Positions 1 to 9,188 of a stretch of 64,000 nt of DNA are shown here, one piece after another. Origin of the DNA: CAZSHX01 sp964606895 (GTDB taxonomy: Bacteria > Bacteroidota > Ignavibacteria > Kapaibacteriales > UBA2268); assembly GCA_964606895.1 (NCBI GenBank), contig CAZSHX010000002.1, positions 52,370-116,369 of the forward strand. The letters run 5' to 3'. The notes under the pieces were generated by a model. That model did no database searches. It saw only the letters and a program-made list of their open reading frames with translations, and had not been told where the DNA came from. Each line of letters starts with the position of its first letter. The stretch's first letter is position 1. The position numbers were made by a program, and so were the translations under genes.

Positions 1-512
1 AATGGTAAATTGCGGTTTTCGATTCCGATTCTTGAACTCTCAATTCCCCAAATCGAAGTAAAATATTTCTTGACAGTTTCAGCTCTATTCTGTGATAGAG
101 TTAGATTCCCAATCTCTTTACCTTTGTCAGAATTGCAACCAACTAATCTTATTTGTTTTGTCCTGTCTCGTTTCAGTCTTAGACCTATAATGTTCAAAAC
201 GTTGTAATACACATCCAAAACTTCATAGTTCAAAAAATCAGACTCTGGATTGAACTTTTGCGTTTGTTCGGAACTCGTAAGTAGCTTATATCTGGAAGGG
301 ATTTTATAAGATTCTTCTTCAAAGAAAACAAAATTCAAAAGCGAATAATATTTTGTATTTAAATACTCGTTAACCTGAATGTTTACAACAGAAATATCTC
401 TCCCGTCTTTAAGACGGGCAAAGGCTTCAATATCAACTTTGGGTGGCTCACTTGTTTGGGAGAATAAGTTTGCAAATGCAATTAGGAAAATAATAATTAG
501 TTTCTTCGACAT
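1..512 (-). CDS. OmpA-family envelope protein (3' end cut by window edge)
   Basis: The ATG lies at 510-512 and the gene runs off the left edge, so about 170 codons are visible and the C-terminus is missing. Residues 1-19 (MSKKLIIIFLIAFANLFSQ) are a signal peptide. The last visible ~50 residues read RLVGCNSDKGKE, then LSQNRAETVKKYF, then SRIGIENRN. This matches the OmpA_C/MotB peptidoglycan-binding fold, with its conserved R-A-x-x-V/K-x-Y helix. Proteins of this type tie the outer membrane to peptidoglycan. The middle part (residues ~20-115) has no fold I recognise. A 325-bp gap containing a terminator for the next gene separates it from that gene, so it is probably its own transcription unit. 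Confidence 0.75.
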   Translation of the reverse strand, partial: MSKKLIIIFLIAFANLFSQTSEPPKVDIEAFARLKDGRDISVVNIQVNEYLNTKYYSLLNFVFFEEESYKIPSRYKLLTSSEQTQKFNPESDFLNYEVLDVYYNVLNIIGLRLKRDRTKQIRLVGCNSDKGKEIGNLTLSQNRAETVKKYFTSIWGIESSRIGIENRNLP

Positions 513-764
513 ATAGATACCCTACTATTTAAAAAACATGTTAATATAACTATCCAAAATATAAAATACGAATTTTATATCAAAAATAACCAGAATTTGT
601 GTAGAATTAAATTTTATTTTCATATTTATTATATTTATACTAATTTGATAAGATTTGGAACCATAGAATTCTTGCATTTATAGCTCCCACGTTAAGATTT
701 AGAAGTAATTTTCAGGGATTTGTAGCGGTGAGAAAAGGAATTTTTTAAAATCGTACTTCAGTTC

Positions 765-811
765 GAAAAAAACAGCATTAATGAAATATTTAAACTTCTC
801 ATCAATGCTGT
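765..811 (-). terminator. Rho-independent terminator after the barrel gene
   Basis: On the minus strand an 8-bp perfect stem (acagcatt at 772-779 with aatgctgt at 804-811, 24-nt loop) is followed immediately by seven T residues (765-771). It lies 27 bp beyond the stop codon of the gene at 838-1467. The rest of the 513-837 gap is AT-rich with nothing else I can identify. Confidence 0.7.
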
Positions 812-837
812 CAATTCTGAACTAAAATCAAACTGAT

Positions 838-1467
838 TTAGAAATGGTATTTTGCCATCAAACCAAAAAATCCGAGTACATAATCATTATACGAAATATT
901 TGTATATGACATATTTGCAAGCATTTCTATTGCCAAATACCTGCTCAGATTTACACCTATTGCAACATCGAATGTTGCCATACCATCACTTCCAGTTTGA
1001 TTCGTTGCTAAACCGCCACCTAAGCCAAATTGAGAATAGAATAATCCTTCTTCGACCCTGAATCTGATTAATAATTGATTTGTAAAGAATGTGGTTCTGG
1101 TTAATATTATATTCGGACTGTATGTCAGCATAAACCATCCATTCATACAATATGATAATTCAAGAGGTATGGAAAGTCCGGTTTCTGCTGTCTGAGATGT
1201 CATTGAGATACCCAAACCAGCCCCTGTTCCAATTTCAAAATAATATCTTTTGTCTTTGCCTTTTAATTCTCTCCTTGCAGATGAGTATGTTGGTTCTGAT
1301 TTTTTTACTGGTTCCTTAATTTCTTCTGATTCTTTTGTTTCTTCCGGTTCTTTAACCTGCTCAGTCGCTTGTGATTTCGTTTGCTTTTTTGCTTTTTTTG
1401 TTTTTTGAGCAACACAAACATTCAACATCAATGCCGATGCCAGTAACAGCATCATGAATTTTTTCAT
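838..1467 (-). CDS. Small outer-membrane beta-barrel protein
   Basis: Residues 1-20 (MKKFMMLLLASALMLNVCVA) form a signal peptide. Residues ~21-65 are a low-complexity Lys/Glu linker with repeated KKAKK and EPEE/KESEE units. Residues ~70-209 alternate short strands rich in Gly, Tyr and Phe, and the chain ends in Phe (AKYHF), the usual C-terminal signature of a barrel inserted by the Bam machinery. No named family is recognised. It ends in its own terminator at 765-811. Its neighbour upstream, 1538-2074, is on the same strand 70 bp away. Start: the ATG at 1467 directly precedes the Lys-Lys of the signal peptide. Confidence 0.75.
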   Translation of the reverse strand: MKKFMMLLLASALMLNVCVAQKTKKAKKQTKSQATEQVKEPEETKESEEIKEPVKKSEPTYSSARRELKGKDKRYYFEIGTGAGLGISMTSQTAETGLSIPLELSYCMNGWFMLTYSPNIILTRTTFFTNQLLIRFRVEEGLFYSQFGLGGGLATNQTGSDGMATFDVAIGVNLSRYLAIEMLANMSYTNISYNDYVLGFFGLMAKYHF

Positions 1468-1537
1468 AAAATTGTCTTCTCCGTTTATTTCTATATTTTT
1501 TTTAAATTCGTTCTCTAATAAAAGCGATTAATTATCA

Positions 1538-2074
1538 TCACATGCCACTGATATTAACTATTTGATAAAAAAAGTCAATATCATACGAACCACCAACATT
1601 TTTCAGCTTATAAGCATCCATACCTGAATTTGGTTGGAAGTTCCAAAGAGGATATTTGTATTTCCAATCAACGTAACCTCCGGCTACAATATCATTCCCA
1701 TTAGAGAAATAATCATAAACAATTGCTCTAACTCCAAATGATTTTCCATTCTGTTTTGCAATTTTTACTCTGAATGATTGATTGACAATAATTTTATCGT
1801 TATGCCCTGCACTAATGTAACTACTTCTGTCAATCGCAAAAGCCTGATACTTGCCGTTTTCATCCCGGATTATAGAATCCCTTTCATCAATGATGCCAAC
1901 AACATAATAAAATTTTCCATTCACAATAGAATTCCCATCATTATTAACAACGAAATGAAGAATATTAATATCAAATACGGCATATTCAACAACCGGAGTT
2001 GGTGCTACTGGACTATCTTTACTACATCCGGCTAATATAAGCACGGAAACCAATAATACTAAATACTTTTTCAT
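1538..2074 (-). CDS. Lipoprotein of unknown function
   Basis: A type II signal peptide ends in the lipobox LAGC at about residues 15-18, followed by SKDSP, so the mature protein should be lipidated and exported. The remaining ~160 residues form an all-beta-looking domain I do not recognise. The start is the ATG at 2074: a GGGAG Shine-Dalgarno lies 6 nt upstream, while the TTG one codon earlier does not fit it. The signal-peptide coding region and 5' leader closely resemble those of the neighbour at 2153-2773, suggesting duplication of the expression/export cassette with an unrelated mature domain. Confidence 0.8.
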   Translation of the reverse strand: MKKYLVLLVSVLILAGCSKDSPVAPTPVVEYAVFDINILHFVVNNDGNSIVNGKFYYVVGIIDERDSIIRDENGKYQAFAIDRSSYISAGHNDKIIVNQSFRVKIAKQNGKSFGVRAIVYDYFSNGNDIVAGGYVDWKYKYPLWNFQPNSGMDAYKLKNVGGSYDIDFFYQIVNISGM

Positions 2075-2152
2075 CAAAAACTCCCTATATTAATTTTAAT
2101 TTATTTATGGTCTATCCACAAATAATGAAAAATAAAACAATATCAAACTCAC

Positions 2153-2773
2153 CTAATCTTTTAAACATCTCACAGATAGTCCATAGTTCTTGCTATTCGT
2201 ACCTTCACCTATCCCATTGCTTTCACTACTTACAGTCCTGTACCAAGATGTAATAACGTCATTTTCGGTAGCTGTCCACCAAGCACCATTATTACTTATT
2301 ACTCCGGCAATATATTTTCCATTAAAGTCACGATACCCTCCTAAAAGAGCAGAAAAACTTCCTCTTTTCAACTCATCACCAGCTAATGTATTACCGTAAC
2401 CACCACCAGAAAATTCAGTTAATGTTTTCCATTCAATATGAGATGGGATATGCCATCCGGTTGGTGCCAATCCTCGAGAATCATTGACAGCATACCAATT
2501 ATATAATCTTCCGAAAAGTACACCATTAGAAAGTTCATTTTTAAAATAACACCATGCTCCGGTTGTTAAATTTCCCCATTGAGTTGTATCGGTTACTTGA
2601 GGAATCAGGTCTCCATTACGATAGTGGTCAACATCAAGGTTTTTTGTTTTCCAGACCTGGGTTCCAATAGTCACAAATTCCGGTTTTTCTGTTGATGGGG
2701 TTACAGTTGAATTATCATTACTACATCCGGCGAATATTAGCACGGAAACCAATAGAACTAATAGTTTTTTCAT
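2153..2773 (-). CDS. FISUMP-domain lipoprotein
   Basis: Lipobox FAGC follows a short signal peptide. The mature part is a full Fibrobacter-succinogenes-major-paralogous (FISUMP, TIGR02145) domain: IGTQVWKTKNLDV, GRLYNWYAV, GWHIPSHIEWKTL, GYRDFNGKY, WWTATEND and the closing GLSVRCLKD are all in the expected order. These domains occur in surface lipoproteins of Fibrobacteres and Bacteroidota; their molecular role is not known to me. The start is the ATG at 2773, with GGAG 6 nt upstream; that GGAG overlaps an upstream in-frame ATG at 2785, which is therefore unlikely to be used. Confidence 0.88.
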   Translation of the reverse strand: MKKLLVLLVSVLIFAGCSNDNSTVTPSTEKPEFVTIGTQVWKTKNLDVDHYRNGDLIPQVTDTTQWGNLTTGAWCYFKNELSNGVLFGRLYNWYAVNDSRGLAPTGWHIPSHIEWKTLTEFSGGGYGNTLAGDELKRGSFSALLGGYRDFNGKYIAGVISNNGAWWTATENDVITSWYRTVSSESNGIGEGTNSKNYGLSVRCLKD

Positions 2774-2890
2774 AAAAAACTCCATAAATGAATTTATCTT
2801 CGTTGTGGTGTATCCACAATGATTGTCTCAATCAACATAGAGAAAAATATCAACTGCAATTATAATTTTTTTCAAGTTAGCTTTTAAAAT

Positions 2891-3056
2891 AAAAAAAGGG
2901 CATTTTCACAAATTGCCCTTGTTCGAGGTACCGCCAAGCACCCACAGGTAAAAGCAAAAAGGAAAACGCCCCAAATGGGACGTGTCCTCTTTACGTTCTT
3001 ACCTGTTTAAAAAATTGGCGGTTTTCGAACAAGAACGAAAGCAAGACTACGCTTAC
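2891..3056 (-). ncRNA. Structured RNA, copy A (rod-like hairpin plus terminator)
   Basis: On the minus strand this reads GTAAGCGTAGTCTT..., then four nested stems, then a U-tract terminator. Stems (plus-strand positions): P1 2918-2926/3025-3033 (9 bp), P2 2931-2937/3015-3021 (7 bp), P3 2944-2951/2999-3006 (8 bp), P4 2967-2972/2977-2982 (6 bp, 4-nt loop). A purine-rich strand beside P4 can pair with the conserved GTTTTCCTTTTT strand. The end is GGGCA...TGCCC followed by seven U. Copy B at 57283-57451 has the same unpaired sequences but different, compensating bases in all four stems, which is strong evidence for a conserved RNA. I could not assign a family; 6S RNA is one possibility given the long rod shape. 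Confidence 0.8.
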
Positions 3057-3482
3057 AAATATTTTAGAACTCTATAATACCCTAATTATCCTCATTTTAC
3101 GGTTAATTAATTTCAAAAGACAAACAAATAACAATATAGTGATTTCAAGCTTTAAAGCCAAAATAATTTGTATGATTTTAGAAATTATTCAAGAAAACAA
3201 GATGAATAGTGCCACAATCCCTCTTTTTCCTCAAAATATAATTGATATTTTGAATTCCAATTTTTTATCATTGACTCCACCTACAATTTTTTGTTCAAAT
3301 GGATGAGAATTAATCCATCAAAAATATTTCACCGAAACAATCACCATCCCCGATATTAATTTCCTTGTCTTCTTTAGCAAGTTTTTCTTGGAACCACCAA
3401 TTTTTTTTTCTCTTCTCAATTTTCTGCCGATTCCTTGACAAAATATCTGGCGAAATAAGTTATATTTGTAGTTTCGGAATAC
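3057..3482. other. Intergenic region upstream of TPR-HExxH gene
   Basis: AT-rich, no supported gene. It separates RNA copy A (minus strand) from the plus-strand gene at 3483 and contains the promoter at 3434-3468. The 5' end of the RNA is next to TATTTG-type sequence on the minus strand, which could be its own promoter. Confidence 0.5.
3434..3468 (+). promoter_or_regulatory. Bacteroidota-type promoter
   Basis: CTTG at 3434-3437 and TATATTTG (TAnnTTTG, -7 element) at 3461-3468, separated by 23 bp. A start point would fall near 3475. The whole segment is almost identical to the promoter at 9399-9433 (about 36 of 39 positions), with the same spacing. Confidence 0.75.
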
Positions 3483-5474
3483 ATGTGGGATTGTGAGAAT
3501 ATGATTATAGTACATGAGATTAATGAGTTTTTGTTTGATTTGTTTCCAAGGGCTAAGGACTTTGGAAATAGTATTGATATTCTCAAGGAAGAGATTACAG
3601 AATATTATACATTCAGCATTTACCAACCTCAAGTAGAAATTAAGGACAATTTCGTTTTTATTACTTTTGACGTTGATAAAGTAAGCCATGAAGAAAAAGA
3701 ATACCAGAAGGCAATCAGCTTTTGCGATAAAGGCAAATTCACTTTAGCCAAGCCAATACTTGAGAAACTTGTTAAGAACAATCCAACGGTTTCAGAGTAC
3801 CATAGAATATTAGGACAAATTTATTCACTTGAGGGAGACCAGGAAACTGCAATCAATTTTCTGATTGATGCCTTGAAATGGAATCCCAAAAATGGAAATG
3901 CTTTCATATTGACTGGAAATATCTTTGGTAGGTTTAAAAAAGATGTTAAGACAGCCATTAAGTATTACAACAAAGCACTTGAAATTAATATGGATGACTA
4001 TATAGCCATTAACAATATCGGTGGCAATTTATTGAACCTTAATCAATTTGAAGAAGCTGAAAAATATTTCAATCTTGCCTGTGAACTCAACCCTAAATAT
4101 CCAAATCCTTATGCAGGGCTTGCCCAAGTATATTTTTTCAAGGCAGAGTTTCTGACTGCTATCAATTTTGGAATACAAGCCATAAAAAACTCCACTTCCA
4201 ACGACCCAATTTATAAGCATATAACCAAATTGGTTTTTGACTCATCGGTTGATTATATAAAAATGAATCCAGGTATGAAAATTTTCGATAGGTATAATGA
4301 GGAATTGGTAAAAAAATGCGGTAAACCAATTGAATTAGTTTTTGATGAAATGATAGAGGGTTATGCCAAAATCGAAGTTGCAGAGTATTACAGTCGAGAA
4401 ACTCATTTCTTGAAATATAAAAAAGAAAGAAAAGGACTTGAACACCTATTCATGCACGAATTGGCTCATTTAAACTTTATCATTGAAGCCAGAGAAGCTG
4501 ATAATAACCATATCTTTTATTCAACAACAAAAAACAAAGAACTCTTCATCGGTGATATTGAATCAATTTTTAAAAAATATGAAGCAATCGGTTTGAGTAA
4601 GGATGAAATTGAAAACCTTACTAATAAAATTTTCAATGGCTTGAATAATCAGTTCTTCAATACACCGATTGATTTGTATATTGAAGATTATTTGTTCCAT
4701 AATTTCCCTGAACTAAGACCCATTCAGTATTTATCATTGCTTGAAATGTACACTGAAAATATTGAATCAATAAACAATCAGGATATAAATAAGCACTTTC
4801 CATTCATTGTATCCGAAACAAGCACGGTATTGAATTTAGTCTTATTCCTTCAGTTTAGAGACTTGTATGGCTATGACCTAATCCCAAGTCTAAAGATAAC
4901 CTATGCTCAAAAGAGACAATCCAAAGAACTGTATGATAGTTGGTTAATGAAAAGAAATACCAGAGAACAGGGTAGCGAGTATGAGTTTATCAAGGAATGG
5001 GGAAAATTATTAAAACTGGACAAGTATTTTGAGTTAGTTCCCGAAAATAAATATAGGCAAAGTGAAAATTTATCTGGCTTACTTAACGATATAACCGAAG
5101 ACCCGTATAATCTGAATGACCCTGATGCAATTGCCTATGAAGGGAAAAGATTAAATATGGGTGATTCCCCTGCTGGTGGAATGGCTGTTGCGATGTATTG
5201 CGTTGATGCACTTGAAATTTTTAATGGAAAATCGAAAGATTATATTCAGGAGGTTGGTTTTGAGATAGCCACTTTGGGAAGATTCGGACTTGACCCTGGC
5301 AACACCGATACGAGCTACCATCTGAAAGCAATACCAGATAAAACTTTTACAGCTTTGCATCTGTTAGCATTTATGTATGTTGCTTTCCAACACATAGACC
5401 CCAGTTTGGATACAGGTTTGGATTTCAAATCGCAATATGAAATGGCTAAAGTTTTGTTCAATAAAAAGGATTGA
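3483..5474 (+). CDS. TPR protein with C-terminal HExxH metallopeptidase-like domain
   Basis: Residues ~75-235 contain about four tetratricopeptide repeats (for example ISFCDKGKFTLAKPILEKLV and AIKYYNKALEINMDDYIAIN). The C-terminal ~400 residues are a separate domain with HELAH at 325-329, a zincin-type zinc motif; a downstream third ligand could be one of several Glu/His residues but I cannot fix it. It may therefore be a TPR-guided protease, but only the motif supports this. No signal peptide, so cytoplasmic. The ATG at 3483 leaves a leader of only ~8 nt after the promoter; the ATG at 3501, preceded by GTGAG, is a good alternative. It is the first gene of the 3.4-19.4 kb accessory region. 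Confidence 0.75.
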   Translation: MWDCENMIIVHEINEFLFDLFPRAKDFGNSIDILKEEITEYYTFSIYQPQVEIKDNFVFITFDVDKVSHEEKEYQKAISFCDKGKFTLAKPILEKLVKNNPTVSEYHRILGQIYSLEGDQETAINFLIDALKWNPKNGNAFILTGNIFGRFKKDVKTAIKYYNKALEINMDDYIAINNIGGNLLNLNQFEEAEKYFNLACELNPKYPNPYAGLAQVYFFKAEFLTAINFGIQAIKNSTSNDPIYKHITKLVFDSSVDYIKMNPGMKIFDRYNEELVKKCGKPIELVFDEMIEGYAKIEVAEYYSRETHFLKYKKERKGLEHLFMHELAHLNFIIEAREADNNHIFYSTTKNKELFIGDIESIFKKYEAIGLSKDEIENLTNKIFNGLNNQFFNTPIDLYIEDYLFHNFPELRPIQYLSLLEMYTENIESINNQDINKHFPFIVSETSTVLNLVLFLQFRDLYGYDLIPSLKITYAQKRQSKELYDSWLMKRNTREQGSEYEFIKEWGKLLKLDKYFELVPENKYRQSENLSGLLNDITEDPYNLNDPDAIAYEGKRLNMGDSPAGGMAVAMYCVDALEIFNGKSKDYIQEVGFEIATLGRFGLDPGNTDTSYHLKAIPDKTFTALHLLAFMYVAFQHIDPSLDTGLDFKSQYEMAKVLFNKKD

Positions 5475-5711
5475 TGGAGGCTACTTCAATTTGTTATCGA
5501 AAGGATGGACAGGTTGATTAGTTTGAGAAAAGATGTTAATATTGACTCGGAATCACAGTATATCTAAATAGCCGATAACCAGCTCTGGTGAGATTAGCAG
5601 ATAGCATTGAAGATTTACTCGACTTCGCACTTTACTTCAAGCCTACGTGGCTCTGTGTCCCAAAAATGTCATACAGACTGAATGGTCACATAGTTTATTC
5701 CAAAATGTGAA

Positions 5712-5924
5712 ATGAAATTTAAAATTAATGATGATGTTTTGGATGTTGAGTCTTTGATACTTAAACCCTGCTGTAAAAGTATGTATTCAAAGTTATTCAT
5801 TGTAACTGATAACTCAAAATCTGTTAGGCTTAAGAATATAATGTGCTTGTTGGACTCCTACAAACTTAAATGTGTGGTATCCTTTCACCGAAACGGTGTG
5901 TTTTTACGAAATATCCAGTACTGA
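5712..5924 (+). CDS. Possible small hypothetical protein
   Basis: A 70-codon frame beginning MKFKINDDVLDVESL with mixed charged and hydrophobic composition, three Cys and no TM segment or motif. No clear Shine-Dalgarno. It directly follows another short open frame (about 5588-5710, GTG start, containing ADSIEDLLDFALYFKP) whose TGA lies just before this ATG. The two may be small coupled genes or remnants of a longer gene in the 5475-6027 gap. Nothing is recognised. Confidence 0.3.
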   Translation: MKFKINDDVLDVESLILKPCCKSMYSKLFIVTDNSKSVRLKNIMCLLDSYKLKCVVSFHRNGVFLRNIQY

Positions 5925-6027
5925 ATAGTTTTCATCAAAATATTTTACTTTTCAATGTAAGTAAGAGCAAATTTATTGTTAATTTTACTTTTTGTAGAAT
6001 TTGTAAATTTATAAAAAGTTTAATGAT

Positions 6028-8682
6028 ATGTCTGGCTCAAATATCATAGTTATAGAACACCTTGAAGAATCAGTCTTCAACAAGTTTGTAGCTGTTTTCT
6101 TAACTGAAAACGGATTCTCTGATTTAGTAGGGGTTCTTCGGAAAACTGATATTGGTATAAACTATACTGCAAAGAAAACAGGCAAGAAGTATGTTATTCG
6201 GATAGAGAAAAACGCCAATGTAATTAAAAAAGATATTGATGAGTTTGTTAAGTCTATTCCTCTCTATCATGCAGATTCAGCAATCATCTTTACCAAACAT
6301 GAACTTCAAAGGGATATAAAAAAATATTTAACTGAAAAGAACTGTTACTACATAACCAAACTTGAAATAGAGGATTGGCTAAATTCAAAATTTACTTCTT
6401 TGCTTGACTTCATTGATTATTTAGAACTAAAAGAGATTCGAAAAGTTGGCAAATATTCAAACAAAGAACTCATACAAAAGTATCAGGAACTAAAAGAAGT
6501 TCTTGGAAGACAGCCCTCAATGACTGATATAAATAGAATTATGGATATTAGTCATGGTACTTATTCACATAGGTGGGGAACTTTCAGAAATTTCATTGCT
6601 TCAATAAATGATAAGCCAGTTGTTAGGTTTTCAAGACCGAATAAAAGTATGATGGCTTCTGTTTCAGATTTGGTTGAGGATTATATCAGATTAAGAAAAA
6701 AATTGAAAAGAACTCCTACAAATCTCGAAATTGAAAATAAAGGTAAATACACTTCAGAATATTACTTCCTTTTTTTCGGTTCTATCTCTAATTTTGTTAT
6801 GGTTGTTGAAAATGAAATCTATAATGCTCATAAATACAAGAAACAGGAATTGATAAAAGAATATCGTGCGGTACAGGAAATCGTCAAAAGGATTCCTACT
6901 TTTAACGATGTAAATAAAAAGTCGAAGATTTCACCGATTATTTTTCTTTATTATTGGGGAACTTGGAATGAATTTCTAAGTTCAATAGGTGAGAAGAAGC
7001 AGTACAGAAATATCAATGACAAAGAACTTGTAACTGCATATTTCGATATGAAAGAGAAAATTAATAAAAATCCAAACCAGATAGAATTTATGAAATACTG
7101 TGGTGTTTCTCATGATGTTTTTGATTATAGGTTTGGTAGCTGGAACAATTTCGTTGAACTTTTACAATATCCTGAATTTGTAAGCCAGGCTCCAAATGAT
7201 ATTGACCTATTTACAGACTATTTCAGAATCAAGAAGATTTTAAACCAAGATACTCTTTCACAAGAAGAAATTGAAAAACATACTTTTTTTTCTTTGAAAG
7301 ATTATATCACTTACTTTGGTTCTTATAAGAATTTAAAAGAACAAATTGATGACATTGAGAGAAAGACAGAACTTATCAGTGAAGACGAACTTGTAAGTGA
7401 ATACCTAAGACTTTTAGCTTCCTTAAAGAAAACTTGGCTTACAATCTACGATATTCGTGACCATTCTACATTCGCTTATCAAATATACTTATCTAAGTTT
7501 CAGAATTGGGCAAATTTAATACTATTGATGCGAAATTATGTCGGCAATATTAAACACCCAAAGCAAATTTCTAATAATCAACTAATTGAAGATTATCATA
7601 GAGTTGAAAAACTTATAAACAAATCACCACTGTTTATTTCAGATTATGAGAAATATGGGAAATACTGTTCTCAAATGTTCGATATTCGATTTGAATCATG
7701 GAAAAAGTTTCTAAGGTCAATTGGTCAAAAGTCAGTTCTGGAGATAACAAATGAAGAATTGATTGAAGATTATTTCAGAGTAAAAAGTCAGTTGAAAAAA
7801 AAGGTTGTTTTCAGACGTGATTACGAAAAACTGGGAAAATATTCGGATACTTCTATAAGAAACAGATTTGGGAAATGGTCTGAGTTCTTAAAAACCATTG
7901 GTGAAGATACGAGCCACATAAAAAAGATAAACAAAGAAATGCTGATTGAAGAATACAAAAGAGTAAAAGAACTACTCGGTAAAGATAAAGTCAATCAGCC
8001 CCAAATGTTGAAATACTGTAAATTTGGTAGTAGGTCATATTCTAAACATTTTGGGAGTTGGGATAAATTCCTGGAATTCATGGGTGAAGATACATCAAAA
8101 TTCTTGCACTCTGAGCAAAAAATGATTGATGAATATTACCGATTAAAAGAGCTTTTGAAAAAAGAACGTGTTTCAATGATAGATATGAACAAATACGCTG
8201 ATGTAAGCGGAACTTTATATAGATTAAGGTTCGGTTCATGGAAAAATTTCTTAGATAAAATTGGTGAGGATACCGAACACTTGAAGCCAATAACCGATGA
8301 AGACCTAAAATCCGAATATTTAAGAATCAAAAAGGAACTTAAAAAGCCTAAACTCATTTTGAATGATATTAAAAAACATGGCAAATATAAAAGTAAGGCA
8401 TACTTGAATCATTTTGGCTCTTGGGATAATTTTGTCAGATTAATGGGTGACGGCAATTCCAGAAATCTTAATACCGACCAAGAAGTTATTGAAGAATACT
8501 GGAGAGTGAAGAAATTACTTGGCAAAGACTACATAACTCAAAATGAAATGAATGAACATGGTAAAATAAGTTCCTCACTTTACAATTGGCGGTTTGGTTC
8601 TTGGAAGAAATTTTTGATACATATTGGAGAAGACCCAACTGTAAGAAGAGCTAAAAAATTAGTGAAAGACCCTAATAAATAA
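6028..8682 (+). CDS. Mrr-like domain fused to 12 homing-endonuclease-associated repeats
   Basis: Residues ~1-125 resemble the Mrr-type restriction-endonuclease fold: a Glu-rich first helix, RKTDIGINYTAKK (residues 38-50), YVIRIEK (55-61), and SAIIFTKHELQ. The expected catalytic GxD and QxK positions read G-I-N45 and R58-x-E60, so the active site looks degenerate. Residues ~144-875 are 12 repeats of about 60 residues with the pattern 'LIxxYxRxKxxLxK.P...(D/E)...GKYS...Y..RFGSW.xFL..IGE', which matches the homing endonuclease associated repeat (Pfam HNH_repeat), a DNA-binding module. The most regular copies are at the C-terminal end; repeats 5-6 are the most diverged. Cytoplasmic, probably a long DNA-tracking or sequence-reading protein. 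Mode of action unknown. Confidence 0.8.
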   Translation: MSGSNIIVIEHLEESVFNKFVAVFLTENGFSDLVGVLRKTDIGINYTAKKTGKKYVIRIEKNANVIKKDIDEFVKSIPLYHADSAIIFTKHELQRDIKKYLTEKNCYYITKLEIEDWLNSKFTSLLDFIDYLELKEIRKVGKYSNKELIQKYQELKEVLGRQPSMTDINRIMDISHGTYSHRWGTFRNFIASINDKPVVRFSRPNKSMMASVSDLVEDYIRLRKKLKRTPTNLEIENKGKYTSEYYFLFFGSISNFVMVVENEIYNAHKYKKQELIKEYRAVQEIVKRIPTFNDVNKKSKISPIIFLYYWGTWNEFLSSIGEKKQYRNINDKELVTAYFDMKEKINKNPNQIEFMKYCGVSHDVFDYRFGSWNNFVELLQYPEFVSQAPNDIDLFTDYFRIKKILNQDTLSQEEIEKHTFFSLKDYITYFGSYKNLKEQIDDIERKTELISEDELVSEYLRLLASLKKTWLTIYDIRDHSTFAYQIYLSKFQNWANLILLMRNYVGNIKHPKQISNNQLIEDYHRVEKLINKSPLFISDYEKYGKYCSQMFDIRFESWKKFLRSIGQKSVLEITNEELIEDYFRVKSQLKKKVVFRRDYEKLGKYSDTSIRNRFGKWSEFLKTIGEDTSHIKKINKEMLIEEYKRVKELLGKDKVNQPQMLKYCKFGSRSYSKHFGSWDKFLEFMGEDTSKFLHSEQKMIDEYYRLKELLKKERVSMIDMNKYADVSGTLYRLRFGSWKNFLDKIGEDTEHLKPITDEDLKSEYLRIKKELKKPKLILNDIKKHGKYKSKAYLNHFGSWDNFVRLMGDGNSRNLNTDQEVIEEYWRVKKLLGKDYITQNEMNEHGKISSSLYNWRFGSWKKFLIHIGEDPTVRRAKKLVKDPNK

Positions 8683-8906
8683 TATCTTGTGAAGTTCAGA
8701 AACAACCATTCAAGTTCTAAAGTGTTACAAACTGCCATTTGAACTTTCATACTACTTCCTAAAAATAATCTTGTCCTGAGTAAAATGAACTATATTTTTT
8801 TTAAATTATAGAGTTTGAAGAATTGAAATTCAAAGTGTCAAAAAATGAAACTTGAATTAGAATATATATTCAAATTCAGGATATTCATTATAGTAAAGCT
8901 AATTAA

Positions 8907-9188
8907 TTACCCTTTTAAGCTTTCATAATATTCTTCTGGCTCTGTTTTGTTTATACTCTCCTGTTTAGCTTTTATTCGTTTATCACATTCTACCACTTTT
9001 CCCATCCAAACCAGAGCCTGTTCATACAAATATTTTTGCATGGGTATTATTTGACCGTTGTAAACAATGGTATAGCCTTCCTCAGCCTGTACTTCGTTAT
9101 AAGCCGATATTATAATCGAATATTTTTTCAGCTCAATTAGCGTTTTAATTTCTAATTCAGTTTTTTTGGTGTTCGGAGCCTTGCTCAT
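8907..9188 (-). CDS. Small hypothetical protein
   Basis: 93 codons starting ATG at 9188 with AAGG a few bases upstream. Mostly helical, charged, with MQKYLYEQALVWMGKVVECDKRI in the middle and no motif, signal peptide or TM segment that I recognise. It lies alone on the minus strand between two plus-strand repeat-array genes. Codon use looks ordinary for the window. Confidence 0.55.
   Translation of the reverse strand: MSKAPNTKKTELEIKTLIELKKYSIIISAYNEVQAEEGYTIVYNGQIIPMQKYLYEQALVWMGKVVECDKRIKAKQESINKTEPEEYYESLKG

Noticed and set aside
2891..3056. Naming the structured RNA as 6S RNA
   Set aside because: The long rod shape fits, but I cannot confirm the central-bubble features; left unassigned.
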